This document shows, one piece after another, positions 37,723 to 47,515 of a DNA stretch of 64,000 nucleotides. This DNA is from Acidihalobacter ferrooxydans (lineage in GTDB: Bacteria > Pseudomonadota > Gammaproteobacteria > DSM-5130 > Acidihalobacteraceae), in assembly GCF_001975725.1 (NCBI RefSeq), contig NZ_CP019434.1:1757486-1821485 (forward strand), read 5' to 3'. A program made the position numbers and the translations under genes. Every line of letters begins with the position of its first letter. Position 1 is the stretch's first letter. Below the pieces are notes generated by a model. That model did not search any database, was not told where the DNA came from, and saw only the letters and a program-made list of their open reading frames with translations.

Positions 37723-39995
37723 CACACACCTCCCCAATACTGTCCCCAGCGCAGGCCGTAGCCCGCGCGATCCATGACCCGCACCTGCGGCTGCCAGCTA
37801 CTCAAACCATCGCGCTCGGCACTGATCTCCACCGTGATGCGGTCGCCCAGCGCACCGGCATCCAGCGCGGCCACTGCTGCCGTCCAGATGTAGGCGGAGC
37901 CAAGCAGCGCCGTCTCAGTACGAACCAGCACGTTGTTGCGATTGCGAATGTGCACCGTGTAGGTCACGCCCAGTTCCGGCCCGATATCGCCCTCGTCTTG
38001 CTGCACGAGATAGGCGGTCTGCTGCGTGCGGTCGCGATGCGCCCACGCGACGGTGAGATCACCGGCCACAACGGCAGGCTCGGTCTGGTCATTGATGCGG
38101 ATGCGACCGGGGGGATACGGCAATGCCTGCCGACCGGTCAGCGTCATCGGCTGCCCATTGGCGGCCAACACAGGATCGCCCTGATCGGTCGAAGTACGAG
38201 GAATCGCGCCCGCGAACACCGATTCGCCCGGGGCGCGTTCGGCTCCTTCGGACGCCAGCCATTCGCCAACGCCGATCAGCCGAGTCCCCGAGGCATGTGC
38301 TTTGGGTGTGGTGTCGAGCACGCCGCGTGCGAGATCGATGGTTGCGTTGGCGGCATCGAAGGCCAGGACGGCAACGGCCTCTGCAATTGCCCCACTGGCA
38401 GCCACCAGATAGGCGTAGTCGCCCACGGCCAGTCTCTCCGGCTGGCTGATGGCCGTCACCGGCACACCGATGGCATCGACCTCGCTGGCAGGCAAGGCCA
38501 CATCGAGCGTCAGCAGTGGTGCGTAGTCTTCGCCCTCCACGGCAGTGAGGTCGCCGCTGGAAGCGCCGGTAGTCAGCTGCCAATTCAACTGCCCGCTACC
38601 ACCGGCGGCGGCCAGCGCACCGAGGTAGGTGTCCGTGTCGGTCAGGTACGCGAGATCGGCCCGCGACAAGCGCCGGGCTAGTTCCCAATACGGCACCTCG
38701 ACGGCCAGCACCAAGGCGGGCGGCAACGGTTCGATGGTCGGCTCCTCGACGTGCGGTGGCGGGGGCGACAGCACGGTGTTGCTCATCCCGAACACATCTT
38801 CCATGGCTTCGATGCGCCACTCGGCCGCGCCCAATGTGCCGGTGTCGATGCCGGTGACGCGCACCACCATCTGATCCACACCCAAGCGTGGCCAGTTCAG
38901 CAGGAACACGTCGCCGGGCAGTGGTGCGCGTTCCAGCGTGTCGCGTGCCACGGTCAGGCTCATCCGGGCCAGGGGCGAACCCAAGGCGCGCAAGTCACGC
39001 AAGGCCAGCCGCGCGGCCAGTGGCCCGTAGTTGACGCCCGGATAGTCGCGGCGTTGCTTGATCACGCCGCCTTGCAACTGGATGGCGGCTAGGTTCTCGA
39101 CCGTGACGGCAGCATCACCGCCGGTCTGCCAGTCGGTGTAGACCACCGTTAATTCGTTGGGCAGCTCGCCCCACTGGGCGCGCTCGAAGCGTTCCAGCCG
39201 CACGATTTCGTCAGGCCCCAACTGCGGCAGGCTGTCGATCCAATAGTCATCGCGCAGCAGCTTGAGCTCAAATGTGCCTTGTTCTGGGTCGGTGTAGAGG
39301 ATGCCGCCAATGTGGTCGATGACCTGGCCGATGAAGCTCTCGATGGGCTGCTGCCGTGTCCAGATCAGATTGAGGCCGAAGCCCTCACTCGACAAAGCCC
39401 ATGCCGCGTTCCAGAAGCTCCAGCCGATGGTGCTCTGCGGATAGCCCATACCCCAATGCGGATCGGTGAGGCACTGCACCAGAATGTGCGCCGGGTTCAT
39501 ACCGACGCTGATCTCACGGCCTTCGTCCTCATCCCAGGTGCGGACTTCGGCATTCCATTCCATCCACGGCGCATCGAACCAACCCGCTGTGAAGCGCCGG
39601 ACGCGCACTGCCCACGGTTTGATGTAGGGGTTGTTGGCCGCGAACAGGATCTTGCGTGCCACCAAGGACAGCACACCCCGAAATGCCGGAATGGAACCGC
39701 CGAGGCGACTCATCAGATAGTCGTTGCGTCCTTGTCCGGCATGACCAGAAAGCACATCGATGGTGCCGACCACGCCGCCTTCGCGCTCGTCGCCGCCAAA
39801 CAGCGTGGGCTTGTTGATCGAGAGGCTGCTCAGCCCATGCCCGCTGGACAGCGGCGCACGGTTGGCATCCCCCCACGCGGTACGGTCTCCCATCTGGATT
39901 TCCTGCACGGCATCGACAGGCCCTTGGCACAAGGCCAGATGCAGCCCCATCCGGTAGCGGTAGCCGACGGTTTGCGATTTGCTGCTGCCACCCAT
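37722..39995 (-). CDS. phage tail tip / host specificity protein
   Basis: A 757-residue protein similar to J-like or GTA tail-tip proteins: MGGSSKSQTVGYRYRMGLHL, DAVQEIQMGDRTAWGD, then a baseplate-hub region with repeated beta segments. It forms the end of the siphoviral tail and determines host contact. It overlaps the genes on both sides by one base or a few. Confidence 0.85.
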   Translation of the reverse strand: MGGSSKSQTVGYRYRMGLHLALCQGPVDAVQEIQMGDRTAWGDANRAPLSSGHGLSSLSINKPTLFGGDEREGGVVGTIDVLSGHAGQGRNDYLMSRLGGSIPAFRGVLSLVARKILFAANNPYIKPWAVRVRRFTAGWFDAPWMEWNAEVRTWDEDEGREISVGMNPAHILVQCLTDPHWGMGYPQSTIGWSFWNAAWALSSEGFGLNLIWTRQQPIESFIGQVIDHIGGILYTDPEQGTFELKLLRDDYWIDSLPQLGPDEIVRLERFERAQWGELPNELTVVYTDWQTGGDAAVTVENLAAIQLQGGVIKQRRDYPGVNYGPLAARLALRDLRALGSPLARMSLTVARDTLERAPLPGDVFLLNWPRLGVDQMVVRVTGIDTGTLGAAEWRIEAMEDVFGMSNTVLSPPPPHVEEPTIEPLPPALVLAVEVPYWELARRLSRADLAYLTDTDTYLGALAAAGGSGQLNWQLTTGASSGDLTAVEGEDYAPLLTLDVALPASEVDAIGVPVTAISQPERLAVGDYAYLVAASGAIAEAVAVLAFDAANATIDLARGVLDTTPKAHASGTRLIGVGEWLASEGAERAPGESVFAGAIPRTSTDQGDPVLAANGQPMTLTGRQALPYPPGRIRINDQTEPAVVAGDLTVAWAHRDRTQQTAYLVQQDEGDIGPELGVTYTVHIRNRNNVLVRTETALLGSAYIWTAAVAALDAGALGDRITVEISAERDGLSSWQPQVRVMDRAGYGLRWGQYWGGV

Positions 39996-40210
39996 CAGCC
40001 TTGCTCCCGCTGGCTGGATTGATCGCGGGCGTGCTCGACCACACGTTGGGCCATTGCATCGCCGGTGGCCAGCAAGGTGTCGGCGTCACAGCCATCGCGC
40101 AGGAAGGCGCGGAAATCCAGGTCGTGACGCGCAAACCACGTACGCGTGCCGTTCACGCACAGGCCCACGGCGCGCACGTGATCGATGGTGATGACGGTCT
40201 GCGTGGTCAT
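39995..40210 (-). CDS. small phage tail-region protein
   Basis: A 71-residue protein of unknown role with an aromatic centre (TRTWFARHDLDFRAFLRDGC). Its place between two tail-tip genes and its four-base overlap with the upstream gene indicate it belongs to tail assembly. Confidence 0.65.
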   Translation of the reverse strand: MTTQTVITIDHVRAVGLCVNGTRTWFARHDLDFRAFLRDGCDADTLLATGDAMAQRVVEHARDQSSQREQG

Positions 40211-40434
40211 TTCTTGCCACCTTTCTTCTTGATCGGGTCGGCTTCCAGATCGCCGTACCAGACGACGTTGGAACCGCGCAGCAGCACGGTGCCGAACACG
40301 ACCGGGATCGGTCGGCCTTCTTCTGCGGTGGGGGCATCGACGTCAGACAGGGATGCCGGTTTGGGTTCGGGCGGTTTCGGCGCGAGTGCGACCGAAACCA
40401 GCGCCGCCACCACGATGACGACGAGGTACCACAT
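40207..40434 (-). CDS. small phage tail-tip membrane-anchored protein
   Basis: A 75-residue protein with an N-terminal hydrophobic helix (MWYLVVIVVAALVSVALA) and the segment GRPIPVVFGTVLLRGSNVVW, which recurs in phage tail-tip assembly proteins. It sits between the BR0599-like gene and the tip protein. Confidence 0.65.
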   Translation of the reverse strand: MWYLVVIVVAALVSVALAPKPPEPKPASLSDVDAPTAEEGRPIPVVFGTVLLRGSNVVWYGDLEADPIKKKGGKK

Positions 40435-40452
40435 GGCGATTTCTCCAGGGAT

Positions 40453-41283
40453 TCAGAACACGCCCGTCGAAAACGGGTTTTTGCTCGGGATGGCGGGAAA
40501 GCCGCCGTAGTTGTCGAGGTTGCCGAAGCGCGACTCGCACGTGGCCGTGCTGTGATCGCAGCCGACCGTCAGCAGTACCTCTGTGCCGACGTCTATGGCG
40601 ACCGGATAGAGCAACTCAACGCCGCCACCGTAGTCATTGACGATCATGTGACGGGCGCCTGCCGGGGTTTGCAGCCAGCCACCGGCCAAGCCACCACTGA
40701 CGCTGCCGGGCGTGCCACCGTCGAGATCGACGTTGCGGCCATTGCTGTTGCTCACCAAGGCGCTGGCAGAAATCGGTGAGGCACCACAGGCAGCCGAATA
40801 CAGCACGTGGGAACACTTGCGGCTGTAGAGCCACCGCAACCCGATACGCTTGAGACTGACTTGCGCCGACTCGCAGCGAACGCGAGCGACATCGTCAGCA
40901 ACTTCGACGCTCAGCACCCGGCCCATCCAGCGCGTGCTGGAGATCCACCAGTAGTCGCCCCAGGTGTCGCGCCGTCCGATGCGCAGGGTGATCGAGGTGG
41001 TGTCGCCGGTCAGGGAGTTGGCGAGCAGATGGCGCACCAGATCACAATTCAGCGGCAGCTTCAGATCCAGCGCCGTTTTTGCGGCTTCGGCACCCAGCGC
41101 CAGTTCGTTGCGCTCGAGGGCCACACTTTTGTACAGATTGCCGTCGAGATCGACGTCGAATTCATGCGGCGTCAGATGGAACTGCGCGCTGTTGCTGGCG
41201 AAGGCGTAGAGCTCGACTTCGAGCAATGGCGCTGCGCCGGTATGGCAACCGGATGACGTTGGAACGATGACCCGCATGATCAT
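40453..41283 (-). CDS. phage BR0599 / DUF2163 tail protein
   Basis: A 276-residue protein: MRVIVPTSSGCHTGAAPLLE, then ALERNELALGAEAAKTALDL, and a C-terminal cysteine-containing end (CSHVLYSAACG). This matches the BR0599/DUF2163 group of tail-tip proteins. The frame is open further upstream inside the neighbour, but ATG 41283 overlaps its stop (ATGA) and starts the recognisable domain. Confidence 0.82.
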   Translation of the reverse strand: MIMRVIVPTSSGCHTGAAPLLEVELYAFASNSAQFHLTPHEFDVDLDGNLYKSVALERNELALGAEAAKTALDLKLPLNCDLVRHLLANSLTGDTTSITLRIGRRDTWGDYWWISSTRWMGRVLSVEVADDVARVRCESAQVSLKRIGLRWLYSRKCSHVLYSAACGASPISASALVSNSNGRNVDLDGGTPGSVSGGLAGGWLQTPAGARHMIVNDYGGGVELLYPVAIDVGTEVLLTVGCDHSTATCESRFGNLDNYGGFPAIPSKNPFSTGVF

Positions 41284-42851
41284 GACGGCATGTAAGTAGA
41301 CCGGCCATTGCAGCGGGGCTCGGGCAGCTGGTGCGCGGTCAGGGGTATCTCGACCAGAGTGGGGCTGTGCCAGTACAGGTCGATGGCATCGTGGTCGAGG
41401 CGGCAGCGTGTAAGGCGGACGACGCGGCTGCCGGCAGGCACCCAGTCGTCGAGGCCCGAGCGCAGCACCAGCACACCGCTTTGATCCAGATGGCAGGTAG
41501 CCGTCAGGGCGTACTGCCGATAGCCGTCTGGATGCACGATCAAGCAGGCGGCGGGGCGATGCCAGAACGCGGAGATGTCTTTGCCATCCACGCGCAGGAA
41601 GCCATCTTCGGGATCGGCTTCGACGTTCACCCACAGGATCGGAGCCAAGCCATCGGGCAGCCAGAAGGCTTCCAGACGCCCCTGGGTCCGCCATAGCCGC
41701 GCCCGCCAAATCTCGATTTCATCGAGTGAGCTGGCCAGATAGCGCCGCTGCAAAGTCGTCGTCGGCCACGGATCATCGCGGCGCACCCACGGGTCTGCGG
41801 GGGACAAATCCTGGCGGGTGATCGTGGCTTGCGCGCTAGCCGTCGGATCGTCACGCCAGTTGCCATCCGGCCAGACCGGGATCTCGTCGAGCCATGGGTC
41901 ATCGAGAACATCCTGGTCGGGCAGTGGCGCAGGCTGGATCTGTGTGGGAATGTTGCCGCCGACCATGCCGGGTACCCACTGCGTGAGATCCGCCGGGTCG
42001 ATGGCCTTGCCCCGCACCAAGGGCATGATGGTGCTACCCACGGCTGCGGCGCGTGCCAAGGGCTCCGTCAGCCACAGCAGAGCGCTTTCCACACGCTCAA
42101 GTTGGGCGATCTGCCAGCCATCGGCGGCGATGATCAGCACCCAGCGGCCATTGCTCTCACTTTCCTGCCAGCCCTGCACCCCGTCGTAGGTCAGATGCAC
42201 ATTGACCGAGAGTGGCCCGAACTGTCGCCCGTCAGCCTCCGTCATATTGAGTGCCAGTGCGCCACGTTCGCAGGACTCGGTCAGGTGCACCGCGTACTGC
42301 GGCAGCGGCCACAGCGCCGTTTGACCGAGATGATCGGCCAGCCAGTCGGCCACCAGGGCATCGGTCTGGCGGGCGTTGCCCACCTTGTAGGTGAGCCAGC
42401 GCCGAGGAACGCGTCGGCGTGCCTGGCGGGATTCGTTACCACTGGCCAGCCGCGCGACGCTGGTCTTCCACTCCAGCCGTTCAACGAGGGGCTCCATCCA
42501 ATCATGACGGAAGGCAAACACGCCGCGCTGCGCATCCGGCCAAGGCTGGTCGCCAAAGGCATCCATGCCGGTGGCGACGATGGCGCTGGATGCCGTGTCC
42601 CGGCGCAACACCTCGACCAGAAAGATCGCTGCATCGATGGGGGGGCAGGGGCCCGCCAAGGATTCCGCCAGCAGGCTGGCCGCCAGATTGGGCGGCAGCG
42701 GAGCCACAGCCGTTTCCGGCTTGAAGCGGGCTGCGCTCGCCCCAAAAGTGGTGCGCGAGAGCACTTCACCCTGGAAGGCAGGCAGTTCGCTCTCCGGCGT
42801 CGGCTTGCTGGAAACCTCCGCGAGGTCTTGAACGACGACGCGGTCGGTCAT
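41280..42851 (-). CDS. phage virion structural protein, tail region
   Basis: A 523-residue protein without a catalytic motif, rich in Trp and Asp, with several long loops (PDQDVLDDPWLDEIPVWPDG). Such genes lie between the tape measure and the DUF2163 protein in lambda-like phages and build the distal tail. It overlaps the previous gene by four bases. Confidence 0.7.
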   Translation of the reverse strand: MTDRVVVQDLAEVSSKPTPESELPAFQGEVLSRTTFGASAARFKPETAVAPLPPNLAASLLAESLAGPCPPIDAAIFLVEVLRRDTASSAIVATGMDAFGDQPWPDAQRGVFAFRHDWMEPLVERLEWKTSVARLASGNESRQARRRVPRRWLTYKVGNARQTDALVADWLADHLGQTALWPLPQYAVHLTESCERGALALNMTEADGRQFGPLSVNVHLTYDGVQGWQESESNGRWVLIIAADGWQIAQLERVESALLWLTEPLARAAAVGSTIMPLVRGKAIDPADLTQWVPGMVGGNIPTQIQPAPLPDQDVLDDPWLDEIPVWPDGNWRDDPTASAQATITRQDLSPADPWVRRDDPWPTTTLQRRYLASSLDEIEIWRARLWRTQGRLEAFWLPDGLAPILWVNVEADPEDGFLRVDGKDISAFWHRPAACLIVHPDGYRQYALTATCHLDQSGVLVLRSGLDDWVPAGSRVVRLTRCRLDHDAIDLYWHSPTLVEIPLTAHQLPEPRCNGRSTYMPS

Positions 42852-43906
42852 GCCGACTCCAGGCCGAACTCAGCGGCATTGAAGGCGGCCTCCGTCCACT
42901 GCACGTTGCCGTTCGGATTGCGCTCGAACAGCGTGCTCTGCCACGCCAGTTGCTCCTGCAGGACGATGTCGGTGCTGACGGCGCTTTGCGCACCACTGAC
43001 CACGAGGCCTTTGACCTTGCCCAGACCGGCGTCGGTCTTGCGGGCCAGCATCGTGAGCTGCACGCCGTAGATGGCGGGCGTGGCCATCACCGGCAGCGGC
43101 TTGACATCGAAGGACTGGCGCAGCCCTACACTGAGCGCACTGATCGCCGTTGCCTCGTCCTCATCGCTCACGGCTTCCCATGCAGCGGTGCCGACCGGAC
43201 TGGCGGTCCACTGGTTCAGACTGCCATCGGCCTGTGCCTGCAAGGCATCGACGCGCACATCACCAAGGAAGGTGTTGTTGATCGTGCCGCTGGTGTCGGC
43301 GATGTAGAAGTCGTCGACGTCGATGGTGAGCGGACAATTCTGGCCGGGCACCGCACCTACGAATGCCGTGAGCAGTTGGCCACCGCCCTGAATGGTGTTC
43401 TGCGCGGTCATCTGGATGGCCAGGATGCCGTTGATGCGCACCGACAGAATGCCGTTGCTGGTGCCCTGCGTGACCTGCAGCTCGATGTAGTGCCAGCCGC
43501 GCGCCGGAGCCGTGGCCACCGATGTCGAGATCAACTGGTCGGAGCCGTATTGCCAGCGGTAGAGCTTGAGCCGACCGTCCTCGCCGATTTTCACGAGATG
43601 CGCGACCTGCGAGTTGGCATCGCGCACGCCCAGCAGCAGCGGCTCGGTGTAGGTGTTCTGGTACGGCACCACGCGAACGGCTGCCCCGACAATCAGGCTG
43701 GTCTTGGTGGCGTCGAGGTTCTTGACATAGCCGCCACCCGAACCTTCCGGCAAACGCAGGGCATAGGAGGACGGACGACGACCATTGATCCGGGTGGCCT
43801 GTGGTGACAGATACGCCGCCTTGCCACGTGCGAGCCACGGATCGCCAAAGCTGTCCACGGCCTGCGGGTCGTAGTGATCGAAACCGTCGATGAACAGAAG
43901 TGCCAT
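42848..43906 (-). CDS. phage distal tail / lectin-like structural protein
   Basis: A 352-residue protein: MALLFIDGFDHYDPQAVDSF, then a region resembling a concanavalin-type beta sandwich (YIELQVTQGTSNGILSVRIN). The frame extends upstream to 43960, but ATG 43906 after GGGGAAAG fits. It is probably part of the tail tube end or a short fibre. Confidence 0.7.
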   Translation of the reverse strand: MALLFIDGFDHYDPQAVDSFGDPWLARGKAAYLSPQATRINGRRPSSYALRLPEGSGGGYVKNLDATKTSLIVGAAVRVVPYQNTYTEPLLLGVRDANSQVAHLVKIGEDGRLKLYRWQYGSDQLISTSVATAPARGWHYIELQVTQGTSNGILSVRINGILAIQMTAQNTIQGGGQLLTAFVGAVPGQNCPLTIDVDDFYIADTSGTINNTFLGDVRVDALQAQADGSLNQWTASPVGTAAWEAVSDEDEATAISALSVGLRQSFDVKPLPVMATPAIYGVQLTMLARKTDAGLGKVKGLVVSGAQSAVSTDIVLQEQLAWQSTLFERNPNGNVQWTEAAFNAAEFGLESA

Positions 43907-43925
43907 TGGACTTTCCCCTGAAAAT

Positions 43926-46631
43926 TCAGCCTTGCAGCACCGCACGGATAGCCCGTGCATTGCGCCCGATGATGTTGACGATGACTTTCTCTCCGGCAGG
44001 CGACTGCAGATGGTCGTGGGTCACGCCCGGATCGACCGCATTGACGATGCGCACCGCCTGATTCACCTGCGGCTGCGCGGGCGGCACTTTCACTTCCGGC
44101 ACCAGACCTCCTGCAGCGAAGGACAGCTCACCACCTGTGAAACGCGGGCCTGCCGACAAGCCGTTGAGCGAGTCGAGGAAGGCCACGCCGACTTGGCGGA
44201 CGGCAGCCGCCCGCACTACGTACTCGCCTGCGGACAGACGCGCCGGGATCGAATCCGAGGTGGCGCTGCCCGGCCCGGGGACCAGGCCACCTCCCGCAAA
44301 CTTCTTGATGCCACCCAAGAGCGCCATCACAGCGGCGACCATGGCTACCATCGCGGCCACCGCGAGTGCCGGGCCAACGTAGGGAATGGAAGCCTGCGAC
44401 GCCGCTGCACCGGCTCCTGCCTTGGCTGCATCCATCGACACCACGGCGGTGGTTTCGGTGGTCTTTTGGGCGACCTTGGCGGCGCTGGCCGCCGCATCGA
44501 CGGTCTGCTCCTGCTGGATGAAACCGAGCTTGAGCGCCAACATTCGAGCCTGCATGGCGATCCACTGCTGAAACGGCTGGATCACGATCTGCTGCAGGAA
44601 GGCATCGGCCACCTGCTGAAAGATGCTCGCCAAGGCACTGCGCCAGGTCTGCGCGCCGGTGATCATCCCGTTGAGCGCACCACCAAAGCTCTCGCCGATG
44701 CGATTCCACAGCGGGGCCATTTCATCGACGGTGAGCTTGGTGCGATCCAGCTCGTTGCGCCACGCCTGCACGCGAATCACCGCATCCGGCCCGATGGCCT
44801 GCGCGGCTTGCTGCATGGTCGGCAACAAGCGCTCCATCTCGGTGGCCGATTGCTGTTGCAGGGCCACGATCTGCTGACGAGCCTGTGCTTCGGTGAGCAA
44901 CCCGGCCTGCTGCTGGGTCTGAATGGCCTCCTGCGCATTGCGCAGACGCTCGGTGACCTGCCGCCATTGGGCTCCGAGCGCCGCCAGATTGGCCTGTGCA
45001 GCCTTCACGTTGATCAGCCGGTCGACGAGCGACACACCGTCGGTATCGCTTTCTGCCGCCAGTCGTGCCCGCAGATCGCGGTAGCTGCGTTCGATGGCGG
45101 CTTGTCGGTCAGCATCGGTAGCCGTGCCGGTGATCTGGGTCAGTTCCTCACGCGCCTGCGCCAAGGCATCGGCCAGCTCACGCTCGGCTTGCGCTGCCTT
45201 GCGCGCATTGGCCTTCTCAATGTCCGTGCGCCGGTTGTTGAGCGTGATCAGGTCGGCTTCCGCCTTGGCCACTTCGGCCTTGGCGCGCAGGCGGTCGTTT
45301 TCTGATTTTCCCGTGGCGGCGACTTGCTGACTGCGGGCCAGCTCCTGCTGCTTGCGCGCGATCTCGGCATCAACCTCGCGCTGCTCGATGGCCGTTTTCT
45401 GCGTGTGGTAGTCGCGCACCGAAACCAGACGGTCTTCGAGCGCGGCATCCAGCGCGGTTTGTTGCCGGGACAGCCCGTCCTTGAGCAAGGCGAACTCGGC
45501 GTCCAGCTGCGCTTTCATCAGCGTGGTCTGCGCGCCGGTCTTGTCCTGCGCTGGCTTGACGGCTTTGGGCTTGGTCAGTCGCTGCAGCAGTTCCGGATCG
45601 GCCAGGATCTTGGGCGCCTTGACCTCGATGGGCTTGGGATCGAACAGGCTGTCACGGAAGGACGCCAGTTCATCCAGCCGTTTGACCAGATTGCCCTTGA
45701 GGTCGGCAATGATGGCCTTGGCCCCATCGGTGTTGCCCTTGAGTGCCTCGACCGCCGCCGCGACACCGGCGCCAATGGCCTCGCCCAAGGCGACGAAGGC
45801 CTTGCCAACGGTGGCGGCACCGAGCGCCAAGGTCTTGAGCGCCAGCACCACGCCATCCAGGATCGTGCGCAGCGTGCCGCCTTGCTTGGCCGACTCGACC
45901 ATGCCTCCGGCCATATCGTTCAGGGCGGGCAGCAAGGACGCAATGATCTGGTTGCCGATGCTGGTGGTGGCCATATGCAGTTTGTCGAGGGAGTCGTTGA
46001 ATACCTCTGCTTGCGCGGCGGTATCTGCTCCCATCTGCACACCCAAAGTGGCTACTTCGCTTGCGAGTGCTTCGACGCCATCCCTTCCCTGATTCAGGAA
46101 GGGGATCATCTCTGCACCGGCCTTGCCGAAAATTTGCACTGCCAAGGCAGATTTCTCTGCACCGTCTGGCATCGCCTTGAATCGGTCAGCCAGGTCCAAC
46201 AACACTTGATCGGTGGCGCGTAGCGTGCCGTCCTGATTCTTGAACCCGATCCCGAGTGCCGCAAAAAGTTGAGCCGACTCGTCGAACCCTGTTGCCGCTT
46301 CAAACATCGTTGTGGCGAGTTTCTTGAGTCCGGTTTCGAATTTCTCCGTCGAGAGGCCAGAGAGCTCCGCCGTAGGAATCAGCGTTGATAGAGACTCGAC
46401 GGTGATACCGACACGCTGAGACAGCTTATTCAGCGCGTCGCCCGTGTCGATGGCCGATTTCACCATCGCGGTCAGACCGGCCACGGAAACAGCCACACCA
46501 AGGTTGGCCAGCACGCCATTGACGCTCTTGGCCGTATCGGTGAGTCCGCCCAGGCCCCGCTTGATCGAGTCGAAAGCGGTCTTGGTCTGGTCGACGGCAC
46601 TGATCAGAATTTGGGCACGATTGCTTGCCAT
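43926..46631 (-). CDS. phage tail tape measure protein
   Basis: A 901-residue tape measure protein that sets tail length and is ejected with the DNA. It begins MASNRAQILISAVDQTKTAF, has long coiled-coil regions (AREELTQITGTATDADRQAA), a hydrophobic glycine-rich part (VAAMVAMVAAVMALLGG), and the common C-terminal sequence GSATSDSIPARLSAGEYVV. ATG 46631 overlaps the previous stop by one base. A long open frame on the opposite strand is a shadow. Confidence 0.9.
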   Translation of the reverse strand: MASNRAQILISAVDQTKTAFDSIKRGLGGLTDTAKSVNGVLANLGVAVSVAGLTAMVKSAIDTGDALNKLSQRVGITVESLSTLIPTAELSGLSTEKFETGLKKLATTMFEAATGFDESAQLFAALGIGFKNQDGTLRATDQVLLDLADRFKAMPDGAEKSALAVQIFGKAGAEMIPFLNQGRDGVEALASEVATLGVQMGADTAAQAEVFNDSLDKLHMATTSIGNQIIASLLPALNDMAGGMVESAKQGGTLRTILDGVVLALKTLALGAATVGKAFVALGEAIGAGVAAAVEALKGNTDGAKAIIADLKGNLVKRLDELASFRDSLFDPKPIEVKAPKILADPELLQRLTKPKAVKPAQDKTGAQTTLMKAQLDAEFALLKDGLSRQQTALDAALEDRLVSVRDYHTQKTAIEQREVDAEIARKQQELARSQQVAATGKSENDRLRAKAEVAKAEADLITLNNRRTDIEKANARKAAQAERELADALAQAREELTQITGTATDADRQAAIERSYRDLRARLAAESDTDGVSLVDRLINVKAAQANLAALGAQWRQVTERLRNAQEAIQTQQQAGLLTEAQARQQIVALQQQSATEMERLLPTMQQAAQAIGPDAVIRVQAWRNELDRTKLTVDEMAPLWNRIGESFGGALNGMITGAQTWRSALASIFQQVADAFLQQIVIQPFQQWIAMQARMLALKLGFIQQEQTVDAAASAAKVAQKTTETTAVVSMDAAKAGAGAAASQASIPYVGPALAVAAMVAMVAAVMALLGGIKKFAGGGLVPGPGSATSDSIPARLSAGEYVVRAAAVRQVGVAFLDSLNGLSAGPRFTGGELSFAAGGLVPEVKVPPAQPQVNQAVRIVNAVDPGVTHDHLQSPAGEKVIVNIIGRNARAIRAVLQG

Positions 46632-47272
46632 CAGACTTTGTCCAGTTCTTGTTGTATCGCCCGCGCCAAGGCAGGCAGCGCGCGCTGCACGCCACCGGCC
46701 AGATTCAGCCGCCGTTTGAGATCGACGCGCTTGACCAGCACAGCGATGGGAATTTCCTGACCGCGCTTGATCTGCTTGGCCCCGGTGCGAGCACGCTCGG
46801 CACGCTTGAAGCGGTTGAGTTGCGATGCGTTCTCTTTGATGTTCTCGGCCATCAGCAGCACGCGACCGTTCTTCTCGATGAAGAAGGCATTGCCCGAGCG
46901 CATCAGGCCATCGATGACCGCCTTGAAACGCTTGGGGCCGATGCGTCCGGGCAGCAGCGGGATCAGAAGATTGCCGCTGACCGTGCCGCCTTTTTCGTGC
47001 AGACCTAGCCACGGGATCTTGCTGCCCACCAGCAAGGCGGGCAGCAGTTCGGGCTTCTTGTCGAACACCTTCACGCCCATCGAGGAGATGAAGCTGTTGC
47101 GCTTGACGGTGAAGGCCCTGCGCATCTCGGATCGCGCCGCGTCACGCACTTCACGCCCGCCCGATTGCATGCCCTTGGCGACGGCGGTGTGGATGGCGCG
47201 ACGCCGCTCGGTGCTCCACGCCGCCAACTGGCGCGGGTCCAGCAAGCCGGTGGTGGTGAGTGAGAGGCGCAC
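46631..47272 (-). CDS. phage minor tail protein, gp10-like
   Basis: A 213-residue basic protein: MRLSLTTTGLLDPRQLAAWS, then REVRDAARSEMRRAFTVKRN. It resembles HK97 gp10-type or DUF6441-like minor tail proteins that join or complete the tail. Its position between the tail chaperones and the tape measure is slightly unusual but seen in related phages. Confidence 0.65.
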   Translation of the reverse strand: MRLSLTTTGLLDPRQLAAWSTERRRAIHTAVAKGMQSGGREVRDAARSEMRRAFTVKRNSFISSMGVKVFDKKPELLPALLVGSKIPWLGLHEKGGTVSGNLLIPLLPGRIGPKRFKAVIDGLMRSGNAFFIEKNGRVLLMAENIKENASQLNRFKRAERARTGAKQIKRGQEIPIAVLVKRVDLKRRLNLAGGVQRALPALARAIQQELDKV

Positions 47273-47275
47273 GTT

Positions 47276-47515
47276 TCAGTCCTTCAGAAGATCGCGTTGC
47301 AGTTGTTCGATGCCACGCTTCTCGCCCTGGGCAGCCACGGCATGAATGCCAAGCAGCTGGGCAAGTTGCTGCCGTTCGATCTGGCCGTCGGCATCCAGAA
47401 AGGCTTGCGTCTGCGTGAGCGTGTAGGCCATCACGTCGCCCAGGCGGTGACCGGCGCGGATCAGGCGCGCGACGGCAGCGTCCCACCCGAGTTCGTCAGC
47501 GAGCTCAGCGTGGGT
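47276..47515 (-). CDS. tail assembly chaperone, -1 frameshift extension
   Basis: The second part of a GT-like chaperone. The frame from HAELADELGWDAAVARLIRA to GIEQLQRDLLKD at 47276 has good coding character but no convincing start before ATG 47431. It overlaps the upstream chaperone, which ends at 47461. A -1 slip near GCACCCACG (47509-47517) would join them, the lambda G/GT arrangement. Independent initiation at 47431 remains possible. Confidence 0.6.
   Translation of the reverse strand, partial: THAELADELGWDAAVARLIRAGHRLGDVMAYTLTQTQAFLDADGQIERQQLAQLLGIHAVAAQGEKRGIEQLQRDLLKD

Noticed and set aside
41829-43070. A 413-codon plus-strand frame opposite tail genes
   Set aside because: Antisense shadow; the minus-strand genes overlap neatly and have coding character.
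43890-45305. A 471-codon plus-strand frame across the tape measure gene
   Set aside because: Low-complexity antisense shadow with no family signature.
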